A DNA stretch of 64,000 bases from Actinomadura nitritigenes (GCF_017573545.1 NZ_JAGEOK010000004.1:62001-126000), one strand, 5' to 3'; positions 35,715-44,696 are shown, numbered from the stretch's first letter. A program made the numbers and translations. Notes: a model not told the origin generated them from the sequence alone.

Positions 35715-35799
35715 CCGCACGACCCCGCGCGCCTCGACCGTCCGCGCAATGGTCGGCGACGCGCCCCGCCTGCTCCTCTACCTCACTGCCCGGGACCGG

Positions 35800-36171
35800 C
35801 TAGTTCGGTGCGACGCGCTGCGCGGGGACGGACGGCTGCTCGTCCAGCCCGCGGCGGGCCTGCGCCAGCGCCTGCTGCAGCCGACGGCGTTCGAGCTCCA
35901 TCGTCTGCAGCGACTCCTCGTGCTCGTCCCTCAGATCCCGCAGCTCCCTGCGGATGTTCATGCTGCGCCGGAACCCGAGGGCGGCGATCCCCGCACCCGC
36001 CATGAACACGATGGCGACGACGACGCCCGCCAGGAACAGGTGCCACTGCTGCGTGACGCCGGGCACCTCCTGCCCGAACGCGGTCACGTGGACGGCGCCG
36101 GTATTGCCCAGGATGACGGCCACGGCCGCGGCGAGGGCGGCGAGCGTGACGACCAGCCCCAGAATGATCAT
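35800..36171 (-). CDS. LapA-domain membrane protein
   Basis: 123 residues. Two hydrophobic helices (IILGLVVTLAALAAAVAVIL and WHLFLAGVVVAIVFMAGAG) flank a short loop, followed by a charged coiled coil (RRELRDLRDEHEESLQTMEL) and a Gln/Arg-rich tail. This fits the LapA/YciS-like domain with a cytosolic C terminus. It converges on the helicase gene. Role unknown, possibly an envelope scaffold. Confidence 0.85.
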   Translation of the reverse strand: MIILGLVVTLAALAAAVAVILGNTGAVHVTAFGQEVPGVTQQWHLFLAGVVVAIVFMAGAGIAALGFRRSMNIRRELRDLRDEHEESLQTMELERRRLQQALAQARRGLDEQPSVPAQRVAPN

Positions 36172-36365
36172 GTGGAGGGTCTCCTCTCCCGTACCGGACG
36201 ATCCGGGGGAATCCGACTGGCAAGGCAGCCTAGACCGTTCTCAACCGCCGTCCAAGACCGCACCTGCCGCTCACACGACTCCCCTTCACGTGCCGCATCC
36301 TCTGTGCGGGCCCCGCCACCACCCTGCTCACGCGAGGTGCGGCCGCCCGGCGCCTGCGAGAGGGA

Positions 36366-37646
36366 CTACTTGCGGCGGCGTCCGGGAGCGGAGGAACGGC
36401 GCTTGCCGGCGGGCCTCGCGGAGGACGGCTTGGCGATCTGGACGTCGACGCCGCCCGACTTGCCCTGCGTGGCAGGACGCCGCGCCGCCCTGCTCTTCGA
36501 CTTCGGCTTAGGCTTCGGCTTCGCCTTCGACGCCGTGCCGAGCACCATCGTGTCGCCGACGGCCGTCTTCACGGACCCCGTCTTGGCGATGGCCTCCGCG
36601 CGGGCGATCCGCTCGCGGGCGCTCTTGACGCGCTTGCGCCCGGTCCCGTTGCGGGCGATCCGCGCGGCCATCCCGAGGCTGTTCGACCCGGCCTGGGTGA
36701 CGCGCAGCCGCCGCGTCCACGTGCCGAGGTGGGCCGCGACGATCAGCAGGACCAGCGCGATCCCGACGCTCTTGCCCCACTGCAGCCGGTCGGTCGCCGC
36801 GACGTTCACGGCCTTCGGCGCGTCCGTCGCGATCTGCGGCGCGGGGTAGGTGAGGCCGGGCGTCGCGCCGTCGGGCTGGACGGACGGCAGCGTGACCGGC
36901 GACTCGTTGTTGAACGGCGTCAGCGGGGTGGACGTGCCCGGAGCGGAGGTCCCGGTCGGCAGCGACGGCGCGGAACCGGTCGGCAGACTCCCGGTGACGC
37001 CGCCCGCCACGGCGCTGGCCGTCGCGGGGGACGAGTAGAGCGAACCGCCCGTCCCGGTCGACCGCCGGGCCCGCACGCCCACCGAGACCGTCCCGCTCGA
37101 CCGCGTCAGCGACAGGCTGGCGGAGCAGCTCGTGCCGGAGCAGAGCGAGCCCATCGACCCGGACTTCGAGCGGACCCCGGCCCCGGACAGCGAGTAGCCG
37201 AGCAGGTCGTCCTCAAAGCCGCGGTTCCACTTCACCACGACCTTGCCGCCGGACACGCTCGCGGAGACGCCGGTCGGCGCGGCGGGCGCGATCCGCACGG
37301 TGAAGGTGTTGGAGTCGTAGACCTGGTTGGTGATCGAGCCCTTGAGGTAGGCCTTGTACTTGCCGTTGCGGCGCAGCTCGAGCGGGGCCGACAGGTCGCC
37401 GGCCCAGCTGCTCTCCTTGAGGAACGTGTCGCCGATCCCGGGACCGTCGACGCGCAGCTGCATCTTCAGCGCGAAGTCGTAGTGCGCCTTCACGGTGACG
37501 CTCGTCCCACTGGTGATGACGGCGCCGTTCGCCGGGCTGATCACCGCCGTCGTCGCGGCGCCCGCGGGCAACGCCCCGAGGACCGGGATGCTCATCGCAA
37601 GGGGAGCCGCGAGCGCGACTGCACCGATCCTGCGAATGATGGTCAC
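36366..37646 (-). CDS. Exported fibronectin-like protein with C-terminal membrane anchor
   Basis: 426 residues. A basic N terminus and hydrophobic core (IGAVALAAPLAMSIPVLGALPAGAAT split) form a signal peptide. Ig/fibronectin-like beta sequence follows (NGAVITSGTSVTVKAHYDF; VSGGKVVVKWNRGFEDDLLGY), with two Cys in LCSGTSC, then a Ser/Thr/Pro linker. A hydrophobic helix (VGIALVLLIVAAHLG) leads to a very basic cytosolic tail with KPKPKPKSK. It is a surface-exposed anchored protein of unknown function. The GTG at 37646 has GAAGGG about ten bases upstream; an ATG at 37682 is an alternative. Confidence 0.75.
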   Translation of the reverse strand: MTIIRRIGAVALAAPLAMSIPVLGALPAGAATTAVISPANGAVITSGTSVTVKAHYDFALKMQLRVDGPGIGDTFLKESSWAGDLSAPLELRRNGKYKAYLKGSITNQVYDSNTFTVRIAPAAPTGVSASVSGGKVVVKWNRGFEDDLLGYSLSGAGVRSKSGSMGSLCSGTSCSASLSLTRSSGTVSVGVRARRSTGTGGSLYSSPATASAVAGGVTGSLPTGSAPSLPTGTSAPGTSTPLTPFNNESPVTLPSVQPDGATPGLTYPAPQIATDAPKAVNVAATDRLQWGKSVGIALVLLIVAAHLGTWTRRLRVTQAGSNSLGMAARIARNGTGRKRVKSARERIARAEAIAKTGSVKTAVGDTMVLGTASKAKPKPKPKSKSRAARRPATQGKSGGVDVQIAKPSSARPAGKRRSSAPGRRRK

Positions 37647-37823
37647 GGCCTCAATCCCTTCGACAGCGTCCTGCATCTCCACCCGCGGAGGACGACGCTC
37701 GCGGGGTGCACTGTGCCGAGTGATGACTATGGGCTCAGGGCAGCGTAACGTACCGGACGGTAGGAAAAATCACAGGAAGATGACAAAGAGGTCGCGGATA
37801 CCGGATCCACCTCACGCACCTCC

Positions 37824-38276
37824 CTATTGACACTCAGTGCAACGAGTCGCGCCGGGCCAGGTTACGCCGTCCGGCCCCACGGGGCCAGCCCGGGCCCTCG
37901 ACCGGACGCGAACGGCACCGCCCCCGAGCGGCACCCGCAGCGCCACCGTCACCTCGACATCGACGATCTCGCCGCGGACCCGGCACCGCGCCATCCGCGC
38001 CCCGGACCTCCTCGCGACCTCGCGCGCCCTCCCGCACGCGTCCGCCGCCCCTTCCGCCGCCCGTGCCGCACCGGCCAGCGCGGCGAGGTCCGCCGCCGCG
38101 TCCCCCCGATGCCGCGCCGCCCGCACTCCGCCGACCCCGACGGCCACCACACCGCCGGTCCAGACGACGGCCATGAACGCCACCACCCAGATGGTCCCCG
38201 CCCCCCGATCACACCTCCACCTCCCAGAGACCTTTCGCGCCCATCCCGCCCCCCGACCACCCAACCCGCACCTCAC
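37824..38276 (-). CDS. Rv3654c/TadE-like pilus-associated protein
   Basis: About 150 residues. The class III pilin-like motif DRGAGTIWVVAFMAVVWTGG, a basic stretch then Gly-Ala before a hydrophobic helix, and RHRGDAAADLAALAGAARA match the second TadE-like protein of actinobacterial Tad loci. It is the last gene of the Tad cluster. The start is uncertain: GTG at 38276 follows GGGAGGGGG, while an ATG at 38312 also opens the frame. It is separated from the TadE gene by an unusual 380-base spacer. Confidence 0.82.
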   Translation of the reverse strand: MRCGLGGRGAGWARKVSGRWRCDRGAGTIWVVAFMAVVWTGGVVAVGVGGVRAARHRGDAAADLAALAGAARAAEGAADACGRAREVARRSGARMARCRVRGEIVDVEVTVALRVPLGGGAVRVRSRARAGPVGPDGVTWPGATRCTECQ

Positions 38277-38657
38277 AACCGCCCCCCTCCCACCCAGCGG
38301 CCTCCCACACACACCGAACCGATCCCCTCAGAGCACGCCCCTACCGAACCCCCTCCCCAAGCCCCTCCACACACCCTCCGCACACGCACTCCTCCACCCG
38401 CGCACTCCTCCCCCGCGCACTCCTCCCCCGCGCACTCCTCCACCCACAGCCCTCCACTCGCGTGCCCTCCACACACGCGCCCCTCCCAAACACCCCTCCA
38501 ACACACGCACCCTCTCCCGTTGGGCGATCTCTTCCCGAGCCGGGCGGGCTTCGCAGACCACCGCAGTGCCGGGCCGCTGCTGCATCCCAGTCCCGTCGGG
38601 CATTCCTTTCACCGCACCGCCCCGGGGGGCGTCGTGATGCCCGGGGCGGGGGTGTGG
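38277..38657. repeat. Strand-asymmetric C-rich spacer in the Tad operon
   Basis: About 380 bases without a supported gene. Positions about 38385-38450 carry four imperfect 15-bp units of GCGCACTCCTCCCCC, and the whole left half of the + strand is almost free of G runs but rich in C and A. In the operon mRNA (minus strand) this is a purine-rich, G-run-rich segment. Frames through it give only repeats of EECAG or GGGVR. Confidence 0.75.
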
Positions 38658-39038
38658 TCATGCGGCCGGGGTGGGGTCCGTTCCGGCGCCTGGTTCCGTG
38701 GGAGCAGCGACGTGGGCGTGGACGGTCAGGGACGGCAGGCCGGTCGCGGCCGGGGGCTCGACCGGCGCGAAGACGTCTACCTCGACGGTGGCGGCATCGC
38801 GGTGGACCGTCACCGTGGCGTGCGGCGGGACCGCCTTGACCACCAGTTCCCGCACCGCGGCGAGGGACTCGCCGCGCGCCGCCGCCCGTGCGCCGGTCCG
38901 CGCGGCGTCGGTGCAGGCGAGCTGGGCCGACGCGACCGCCACGCCCCAGAGCGCGATGGCGGTGACCAGGACCAGGCTGGGCAGTGCCAGCGCGATCTCG
39001 GCCGTCACCATGCCCCGGTCCCGGGCGCCACGGCTCAC
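38658..39038 (-). CDS. TadE-family pilus assembly protein
   Basis: 126 residues. The start reads SRGARDRGMVTAEIALALPS, then one hydrophobic helix (LVLVTAIALWGVAVASAQLA) and a beta-rich extracytoplasmic domain. RGMVTAE is the prepilin-peptidase-like processing motif of TadE pseudopilins. The GTG overlaps the stop of the DUF4244 gene (GTGA). Confidence 0.9.
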   Translation of the reverse strand: MSRGARDRGMVTAEIALALPSLVLVTAIALWGVAVASAQLACTDAARTGARAAARGESLAAVRELVVKAVPPHATVTVHRDAATVEVDVFAPVEPPAATGLPSLTVHAHVAAPTEPGAGTDPTPAA

Positions 39039-39229
39039 CCGGCCATCTGCAGGGCCTTCTTGATGATCCCGGTGAGCAGGGTGTGGACCTCCGGACTTGT
39101 GACGATCTTGAAGAGCAGTGTCGCGAACGCCGCGGCGGCGATGGTGCCGACGGCGTATTCGGCGGTGGACATCCCTCGGTCCCCGGAAAGGCGTCGCCAT
39201 CTCCGCACCACCATCTGTGTCGCCCGCAT
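39035..39229 (-). CDS. DUF4244 Flp-type pilin
   Basis: 64 residues. Processing motif RGMSTAEYAVGTIAAAAFATLL: Gly followed by the Glu5 of type IV-like pilins, then the hydrophobic helix. This is the likely major Flp pilin of the locus. It lies between TadC and TadE, coupled to TadE by overlap. Confidence 0.93.
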   Translation of the reverse strand: MRATQMVVRRWRRLSGDRGMSTAEYAVGTIAAAAFATLLFKIVTSPEVHTLLTGIIKKALQMAG

Positions 39230-39337
39230 GGGGCCTCCTCGTTCTCCTCGGGGACGCCCGATCGCGTCCGATCCCAGGCTCGGGTGCGGCGGATCCGGCC
39301 ACCAGGTGAACCGCGTTCTGTGGATAACTCGGCGCGG

Positions 39338-40156
39338 TCACCACGGCAGGAGGATGGTCGAGGCGATTCCGGCGATCGCCGGCACCACTCCGAGCAGGAC
39401 GAACGCGGGCAGGAAGCACAACCCCAGCGGGGCGAGCGCCCGGACGCCGGCGGCGCGGGCACGCGCGGCCGCCGCCGTGCGCGCCACCCGCCGCTGATCC
39501 CGGGCGAGCCGTCCGAGGGACGGCGCCAAGGCCGCGCCGCTGGAGACGGCCCGGACGGCAGTACGGGCCAACGGCGCCAGGATCGGCTCCCCGGTGAGCG
39601 CGAGCCATGCGTCCACGGGGTCGGCGCCGAGGCGGATCTGGACGGCCACGCCGCGCAGCTCCTCACCGAGGGGACCACCGACCGCGTCCGCGACGGCCTC
39701 GACCGCGTCGTGCCACGGGGCGCCGCCGCGCAGGCACGCGGCGAGAAGGTCCACGGCGACCGGGAGGTCCGCGATGAGGCGGGCCTGCCGTCGTCGCCGG
39801 TCGGCGCCTCCGAGCCGGCTGAACGAGTACCGGACGGCCGCGGCAACGACGACGCTGAGCACTCCGCCCATCAGCCCGCCGAAGGCCACCCAGCAGAGGA
39901 CACCAGCCATCAGGCACGCAGCACGCCGCAACGTCACCTCGCGCCGCCCGCTCCCGGCACGCTCCTCGACGTCGCCGTTCTCCGGATGCCGTGCCTGGGT
40001 GGAACCCGAGGCATCCGGGTCGCGTGTTCGCGGCCTCAGCGGCCGCCTTCTCGCCTGGTCGAACTGGCCGCCGAGCCGGCGTCCTGCCGCGTTCGCTCCC
40101 TGCGGGAGAAGGAAGCCCGACACCGCCGCGCAGAGCATCACCGTGAACGTCACCAT
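39338..40156 (-). CDS. tadC: TadC-like type II secretion F-domain protein
   Basis: 272 residues. An N-terminal hydrophobic segment (VTFTVMLCAAVSGFLLP), a basic linker, a second helix pair, the cytosolic T2SSF domain (LIADLPVAVDLLAACLRGGA to RRVARTAAAARARAAG) and two C-terminal helices. It is a membrane platform protein for pilus assembly with TadB. The ATG has GGAGG four bases upstream. A 580-base spacer separates it from tadB. Confidence 0.9.
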   Translation of the reverse strand: MVTFTVMLCAAVSGFLLPQGANAAGRRLGGQFDQARRRPLRPRTRDPDASGSTQARHPENGDVEERAGSGRREVTLRRAACLMAGVLCWVAFGGLMGGVLSVVVAAAVRYSFSRLGGADRRRRQARLIADLPVAVDLLAACLRGGAPWHDAVEAVADAVGGPLGEELRGVAVQIRLGADPVDAWLALTGEPILAPLARTAVRAVSSGAALAPSLGRLARDQRRVARTAAAARARAAGVRALAPLGLCFLPAFVLLGVVPAIAGIASTILLPW

Positions 40157-40737
40157 CGTTCCTCCGTTTCTCGCGTCTCTTCGGTTCGCCGCCCAGGGCG
40201 CCTTGGCGGGATGGGGCTGGCTGCACCCGGTCGGGTCTTCGGCGGCTGTGGTCCGACGTTTCCGAAACGACGCATCCCGGCACTGGTGCGGCCGTTGATG
40301 CGGTGCCGCCGCCCGTATCGCCACCGGTCCTTGGCGACTTGTCATCTGGTGCTGCCCGCCGCCCAGTCGGATGGGCCGTATCTCGGGCGTTGCTGTGGTT
40401 CGTGTCGTCCTTATGAGCCAGGTGACGCGGCTTTATAAGCCAGGTGACGCGGCGGCCTTGGCTCGGCAGCACGGACGCGTTGCTGCTTCATCTGCACCGC
40501 CAAGCTCCTTCGATGCACCTGTGGGCGTGGGTCGCCGGTGTGTCGTCGCTGTACTGACGAGGTCGGCCTGCCGAGCTGCGGTGTCGTTGGTGATTGCCAG
40601 GTGAATGATCGGTCGTGGCTCGACCTCACGCTGGTTCGTCGGCACCGCTGTGGGCCTTCGGTGGGTCTGGGGCGTCGAGGCGGCGTTGGCTTGGCGGCGC
40701 GGTCGGGTTGCTGAGCTGTTGGTCAGGTGTGGGTGAG
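40157..40737. other. Low-GC spacer between tadB and tadC
   Basis: About 580 bases with no convincing gene and clearly lower GC than the genes on both sides. It includes a direct repeat TTAT(G/A)AGCCAGGTGACGCGG at 40411 and 40433 (22-bp period) and several scattered CAGGTGA motifs. Short open frames (for example 40433-40645, minus) lack Shine-Dalgarno sites and have poor third-position G/C. Confidence 0.65.
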
Positions 40738-41454
40738 TCAGGCAGGTGACTCGGCGGTTCTGGCCAGGTGGCGGGTCCAGTAGAGGCCGGTCGCATTGAA
40801 GGCGAGGCCGGTGAACAGGCAGGCGAGGCCGGGGAGGGAGCCGCAGAGAAAGGTGAGCGGATGGGCGCCCAGGGCGGCGGCCATGCCGACGCCCAGGAGC
40901 GGGAGCGCGGCGAGGAGGCGGGCCGTCGCCCGGGGGCCGGCCAGCTGGACCGAGACGTCCTGGCGTTGGGCTTCTTCGTCGCGGAGTGCGGCGGCCAGGC
41001 CGTCCAGGACGGTCGCGAGGGTGCCGCCACGTTCGGTGCCGACGCGCCAGCAGGCCGCGAGGAGGCGCAGGCCCTCGGCTCCGGGCTCGCGGGCCAGCTC
41101 GGCCAGATGGTCGGGGATCGACGGGGGCGGGCGGCCGGAGGTGAGGAGCTCCGCGGCCACGTGCGGGTCGAGGACGGCGGCGGCCAGCGCGAACGCCTCG
41201 TCGGGGGTGCGGCCGGCGGCCAGCTCCGCGGCCATCCCGTCGCAGAGCTCGATGATCGAGGTGCGGCGGCGGCCGGGCCGGCTCCGGCGTTCCCTGATCA
41301 CCTCGATGCGGGCCCGGAGAGCCGGGACCGGGCCCGGGGGTGCGGGGGCCGGGCCGGCGATGCGCGAGAGGCGCAGACCGGCGGGGGACGGCCCGAGCAG
41401 CAGCCAGGCGGACGCGGCGGAGCAGACGATGGCAAACCCGATCTCGCCGTTCAC
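40738..41454 (-). CDS. tadB: TadB-like type II secretion F-domain protein
   Basis: 238 residues. An N-terminal helix (IGFAIVCSAASAWLLLG), the T2SSF domain (IELCDGMAAELAAGRTPDEAFALA, LLAACWRVGTERGGTLATVLDGLA) and two C-terminal helices. It pairs with TadC as the membrane core of the Flp pilus machine. Its GTG overlaps the tadA stop (GTGA). Confidence 0.91.
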   Translation of the reverse strand: MNGEIGFAIVCSAASAWLLLGPSPAGLRLSRIAGPAPAPPGPVPALRARIEVIRERRSRPGRRRTSIIELCDGMAAELAAGRTPDEAFALAAAVLDPHVAAELLTSGRPPPSIPDHLAELAREPGAEGLRLLAACWRVGTERGGTLATVLDGLAAALRDEEAQRQDVSVQLAGPRATARLLAALPLLGVGMAAALGAHPLTFLCGSLPGLACLFTGLAFNATGLYWTRHLARTAESPA

Positions 41455-42602
41455 GGCGCCCACCCCAGCCGGGCCGCGAGGGCGTCGGCTCCCGCCGCGG
41501 CGATCGTCTCTCCGGCGGCGGTGAACGTGACGGCGGGCAGGACGCCGACCAGGCCGTCGGCGGCGCGGCGCAGCAGGCAGACCTCGGCGACGCGGCGACG
41601 GCCGCCGCCGGGTTCGCGGACCAGGTGGACGACGATGTCGAGCGCGGCGGCGAGCTGGCTGTGGACCGCTTCGCGGGAGAGGCCGGCGGCGCAGGCCAGC
41701 GCCTCCAAGCGGGCCGGGACGTCGGCGGCGGTGTTGGCGTGCAGCGTGCCGCAGCCGCCCTCGTGGCCGGTGTTCAGCGCCTGGAGCAGATCCGCGACCT
41801 CGGGGCCTCTCACCTCGCCGACCACCAGGCGGTCGGGACGCATCCTGAGGGCCTGGCGGACGAGGTCGTTCAGCGTGACGCCGCCGGCGCCCTCCACGTT
41901 GGGCGGGCGGGCTTCGAGGCGGACGACGTGGGGGTGCGTCGGGCGCAGCTCGGCGGAGTCCTCGACCAGCAGGAGCCGCTCCCCCGGGTCGGTCAGGGAG
42001 AGCAGGCTGCTGAGCAGCGTTGTCTTGCCGGTCCCGGTTCCTCCGCTGATGAGGAAGGCGGCGCGGGTCTCGATGAGCGCGGAGAGCAGGGCGGCGCCTT
42101 CGGGCGGGACGGTGCCGGTCGCGACGAGCTCGCCGAGAGTGAAGGCGCGCCGGCGAGGGAGGCGGAGGGAGACGCAGGTGCCGTTCGCGGCGACCGGCGG
42201 GAGGACGGCGTGCAGCCGGATCCCGCCGGGCAGCCGGGCGTCGGCGTACGGGGACGCGTCGTCGAGACGGCGGCCCGCGGCGGCGGTGAGGCGCTGGGCC
42301 AGGCGGCGCACGGCGGCCTCGTCCGGGAACCGGACGTCGGTGCGGACGAGCCCGGCACCGGCGTCGATCCACACCTCGCCGGGGCCGTTCACCAGGACGT
42401 CCGTGACCTCCGGCGCTCGGAGCAGCGGTTCGAGCGGACCGGCGCCGACGAACTCGGCGCGCAGTTCGTCGGTGAGGGCGAGGACCTCGCGGTCGCCGAG
42501 CAGCCTGTCCTCGGCGCGGAGCGCCGCCGCGACGCGTCCCGCGGTGGCCTCGCCGCCGGCGTCGGCGAGCCGGTCGCGGACGGCGGACGAGAGCCTGGTC
42601 AT
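41451..42602 (-). CDS. tadA: TadA/CpaF-like pilus assembly ATPase
   Basis: 383 residues. The N-terminal domain includes VTDVLVNGPGEVWIDAGAGLV. Walker A is SGGTGTGKTT, with the Asp box (LLLVEDSAEL), Walker B (RLVVGEVRGPEVADLLQAL) and His box (GTLHANTAADVPARLEALA) all present, so an active secretion ATPase of the T2SSE family is expected. It powers assembly of the Flp pilus. Its ATG overlaps the ssd stop, and its stop overlaps the tadB start. Confidence 0.95.
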   Translation of the reverse strand: MTRLSSAVRDRLADAGGEATAGRVAAALRAEDRLLGDREVLALTDELRAEFVGAGPLEPLLRAPEVTDVLVNGPGEVWIDAGAGLVRTDVRFPDEAAVRRLAQRLTAAAGRRLDDASPYADARLPGGIRLHAVLPPVAANGTCVSLRLPRRRAFTLGELVATGTVPPEGAALLSALIETRAAFLISGGTGTGKTTLLSSLLSLTDPGERLLLVEDSAELRPTHPHVVRLEARPPNVEGAGGVTLNDLVRQALRMRPDRLVVGEVRGPEVADLLQALNTGHEGGCGTLHANTAADVPARLEALACAAGLSREAVHSQLAAALDIVVHLVREPGGGRRRVAEVCLLRRAADGLVGVLPAVTFTAAGETIAAAGADALAARLGWAP

Positions 42603-43675
42603 GCGGCCTCCTCGCGGTAGGCGTAGGGCTGCAGGGCCAGATCGGCGAGGAGGCGCGCGCAGAAGTCGGAGAGGGGGCCGCGGCGGCAGGCGCGGGCGAG
42701 GTCGCCCTCCTCGATCGCGGCGGGAAGGCGGCGGTCGCGCTCGTAGCCCCCGGCGACGGGGAGGCCGAGCGCCTGCGTGACGGCGCCCGGCGTCAGGCCG
42801 CCGGGGGACGGGCCCTGCACGATCAGGCGGAGGTCGGCGGTGTCGCGGCGCAGGGCGGCGGCGAGGCCGTCGGCGGCGACGGTCGCGCGGACCTCGGCCG
42901 GGACGAGCAGGAAGGTGACGTCGGCGGTGCGCAGCGCGGCGCGGCCGATGTCGCCGAGGAAGCGGGGCACGTCGGCGATCACCAGGTCGAAGCCGCGGGA
43001 GGCGGCGTCGAGCAGGGACACCACCGCCGTGTCGGCGACCGGGACGGCCGCGCCGCGCCGCCACGACAGCACGGACAGGTCCCCGGAGGACGGGAGGGTG
43101 TCGCGGAGGGTGGCGGCGTTCAGCCGGCCATGCCGCTCGGCCAGGTCGGGCCAGCGGGCGCCTTCGCGGCCTTCCAGGCCGAGCATGAGGTCGACGCCGC
43201 CGCCGAGGGGGTCGGCGTCCACGAGGAGGGTGCGCAGTCCGCTGCCGGCGGCGGCGACGCCGAGGGCGGCGGCCAGGACGCTGGCGCCCACGCCGCCGCG
43301 GGAGCCGACGACGCAGAGGGTGGTGGCGCGGCCGGCGTCGGGCTCGCTCGCGGCGGCGAACGCGTCGATCAGCCATTGCTCGTGGTCGGGCAGCACGGCC
43401 ACGTCCTGCGCGCCGATCCGGACGGCCGCCTGGTAGGCCTCGGGCGTGGCGGCGCCGGCGACCAGGACGACGCCGCCGCGGCGGGGCAGGCCGGCGGACG
43501 CGACGTCCCCGGCGGCGTCGGTGCCGACCAGGACGAGCGCGGGCCAGGCCCAGGCGGCGCGGGCCTCGCCGGGGCCGGCGGCGACCTCGGCGTGCGCGTC
43601 GGCGGCCGCGGCGAGGCGGAGCAGGGCGTCGGCGGTGGCGGCGTCGGCGGTGACGATCAGTGCCGCGATGTTCAT
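42599..43675 (-). CDS. ssd: Septum site-determining protein Ssd / CpaE-like MinD ATPase
   Basis: 358 residues. The N-terminal receiver-like domain (about 1-110) is degenerate. The MinD/ParA-type domain has a deviant Walker A (VVGSRGGVGAS), VDADPLGGGVDLMLG and LVIADVPRF. In actinobacteria this protein heads the Tad locus; in mycobacteria it influences septum formation, while CpaE places pili in other bacteria. GGGAGG lies seven bases before the ATG. A 6C-type RNA lies upstream on the same strand. Confidence 0.92.
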   Translation of the reverse strand: MNIAALIVTADAATADALLRLAAAADAHAEVAAGPGEARAAWAWPALVLVGTDAAGDVASAGLPRRGGVVLVAGAATPEAYQAAVRIGAQDVAVLPDHEQWLIDAFAAASEPDAGRATTLCVVGSRGGVGASVLAAALGVAAAGSGLRTLLVDADPLGGGVDLMLGLEGREGARWPDLAERHGRLNAATLRDTLPSSGDLSVLSWRRGAAVPVADTAVVSLLDAASRGFDLVIADVPRFLGDIGRAALRTADVTFLLVPAEVRATVAADGLAAALRRDTADLRLIVQGPSPGGLTPGAVTQALGLPVAGGYERDRRLPAAIEEGDLARACRRGPLSDFCARLLADLALQPYAYREEAA

Positions 43676-43807
43676 CGGTCCTCCCGTGCGTTCAGAGGAC
43701 TCCAGCGTGCGGCGCCGCGCCGGGCGGCCGAAAGCGTTCCGTGAATTGTGGATAACTCGCCGCGACCCTCGGCGGGGCCGGGAGGACGGGGCGGCGGGAG
43801 AACGAGG

Positions 43808-43860
43808 CGGCGGGCGGACGGTGGCGTGGAGGATCTGGACGCGCCACCGTCCGCCCGCCG
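43808..43860 (-). terminator. Long hairpin between 6C RNA and ssd
   Basis: Perfect 19-bp GC stem (43808-43826 with 43842-43860) with a 15-base loop, located after the 6C RNA and before the ssd gene on the minus strand. It may terminate the small RNA or shape the ssd leader. Confidence 0.6.
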
Positions 43861-43867
43861 CATGTTT

Positions 43868-43981
43868 GGGCGACCCCCGCCGGGGGGGAGAGCGGGGGTC
43901 GCCTAACGGTCCGGCTCCGGGGGGGTAGAGCCGGTCCGTTTTCCCAGGAAAGTCTCGGTGAGATCGGCTGAGCCGTTAGCA
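43868..43981 (-). ncRNA. 6C RNA (actinobacterial small RNA)
   Basis: On the minus strand two adjacent hairpins each present a run of seven C in the loop: CCGGCTCTACCCCCCCGG...GAGCCGG (43907-43938) and GCGACCCCCGCTCTCCCCCC...GGGTCGC (43870-43902). Two stem-loops with at least six loop cytosines define the 6C RNA family. The position, directly upstream of ssd and on the same strand, matches the mycobacterial 6C/B11 RNA. A TATAGA box at 43989-43994 would start transcription near 43982. The C-rich loops are thought to pair with G-rich mRNA sites. The ends are approximate. Confidence 0.85.
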
Positions 43982-43995
43982 AGGCCGGTCTATAG

Positions 43996-44696
43996 GAGAG
44001 GCAAACTCGTTGTCTCCCAGTCTAAGCAGATACAACATATGCTGCCCGACCGGTGGCAGTTCCGTCGAGTCGCGAAGTCGCCCGGAGAGCGGTGTTTATC
44101 CTCATCTGTCTGCCCTCCCTCTCCAGACGTCCGTGCGGGGCGGCGGATCGCGGACCACAGGGCCCGTCCCCGCCCATACGGAGTGCAACGGGACGGAAGT
44201 CGGAGCGTACCGGAGAACCCAAGATTTTTCCGGCCGAGCACCCGATCGGCGACCAAAAAGAAACGGTCACACTGCGTGATCGCTTTGGTGGGCGGAGCCC
44301 CGGTTGCGGATAGCCCGAAATTGCATGTTTCGCCCCTTATCGACGCAAGAAGTCGGCCCGGCCGCCGCGGCGGGCGGGGGTCACGGACCGCCCGGATTTC
44401 CAAAAAGGGGCTTGTCAACTGGGCGGATGAGGCGTAGACAGGGTCTACGGACCACGCGTCCGGGCACGGCAGCCGGGCACCCACGCGCGACCAGCCGCGG
44501 GAGGCGCGCCGAGACGGGCTTGACCCGATCCGGCGAAAGTGAGGTGCACGCTTGGTAACCCGGTGTGACGTGATCGGCGACGGCGCTCCCTCGCGAGCGC
44601 CGTCCGCTGTGTCCGACACCGCACACCCCGCCCCCGCGCACCCCGCCCCCGCACGACCCGCCACACAGGCCCCCGGACAAGGCGCCGCGTAGGACG
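43996..44696. other. Intergenic region, about 700 bases
   Basis: No supported gene. Base composition is mixed with several AT-rich patches (around 44225, 44260, 44320 and 44400), and third-position bias is absent in all frames. A GACGGCGCT/AGCGCCGTC hairpin at 44579-44604 lies past the end of the pentapeptide gene and may be its terminator. The left end carries the 6C RNA promoter. Confidence 0.6.

Noticed and set aside
40433..40645. 70-codon minus-strand ORF between tadB and tadC
   Set aside because: Poor third-position G/C, no Shine-Dalgarno, no motif; it includes the direct repeat.
43979..44041. Twenty-codon minus-strand ORF starting MLYLLRLGDNEF
   Set aside because: It has no Shine-Dalgarno and covers the likely promoter of the 6C RNA, which explains the sequence better.
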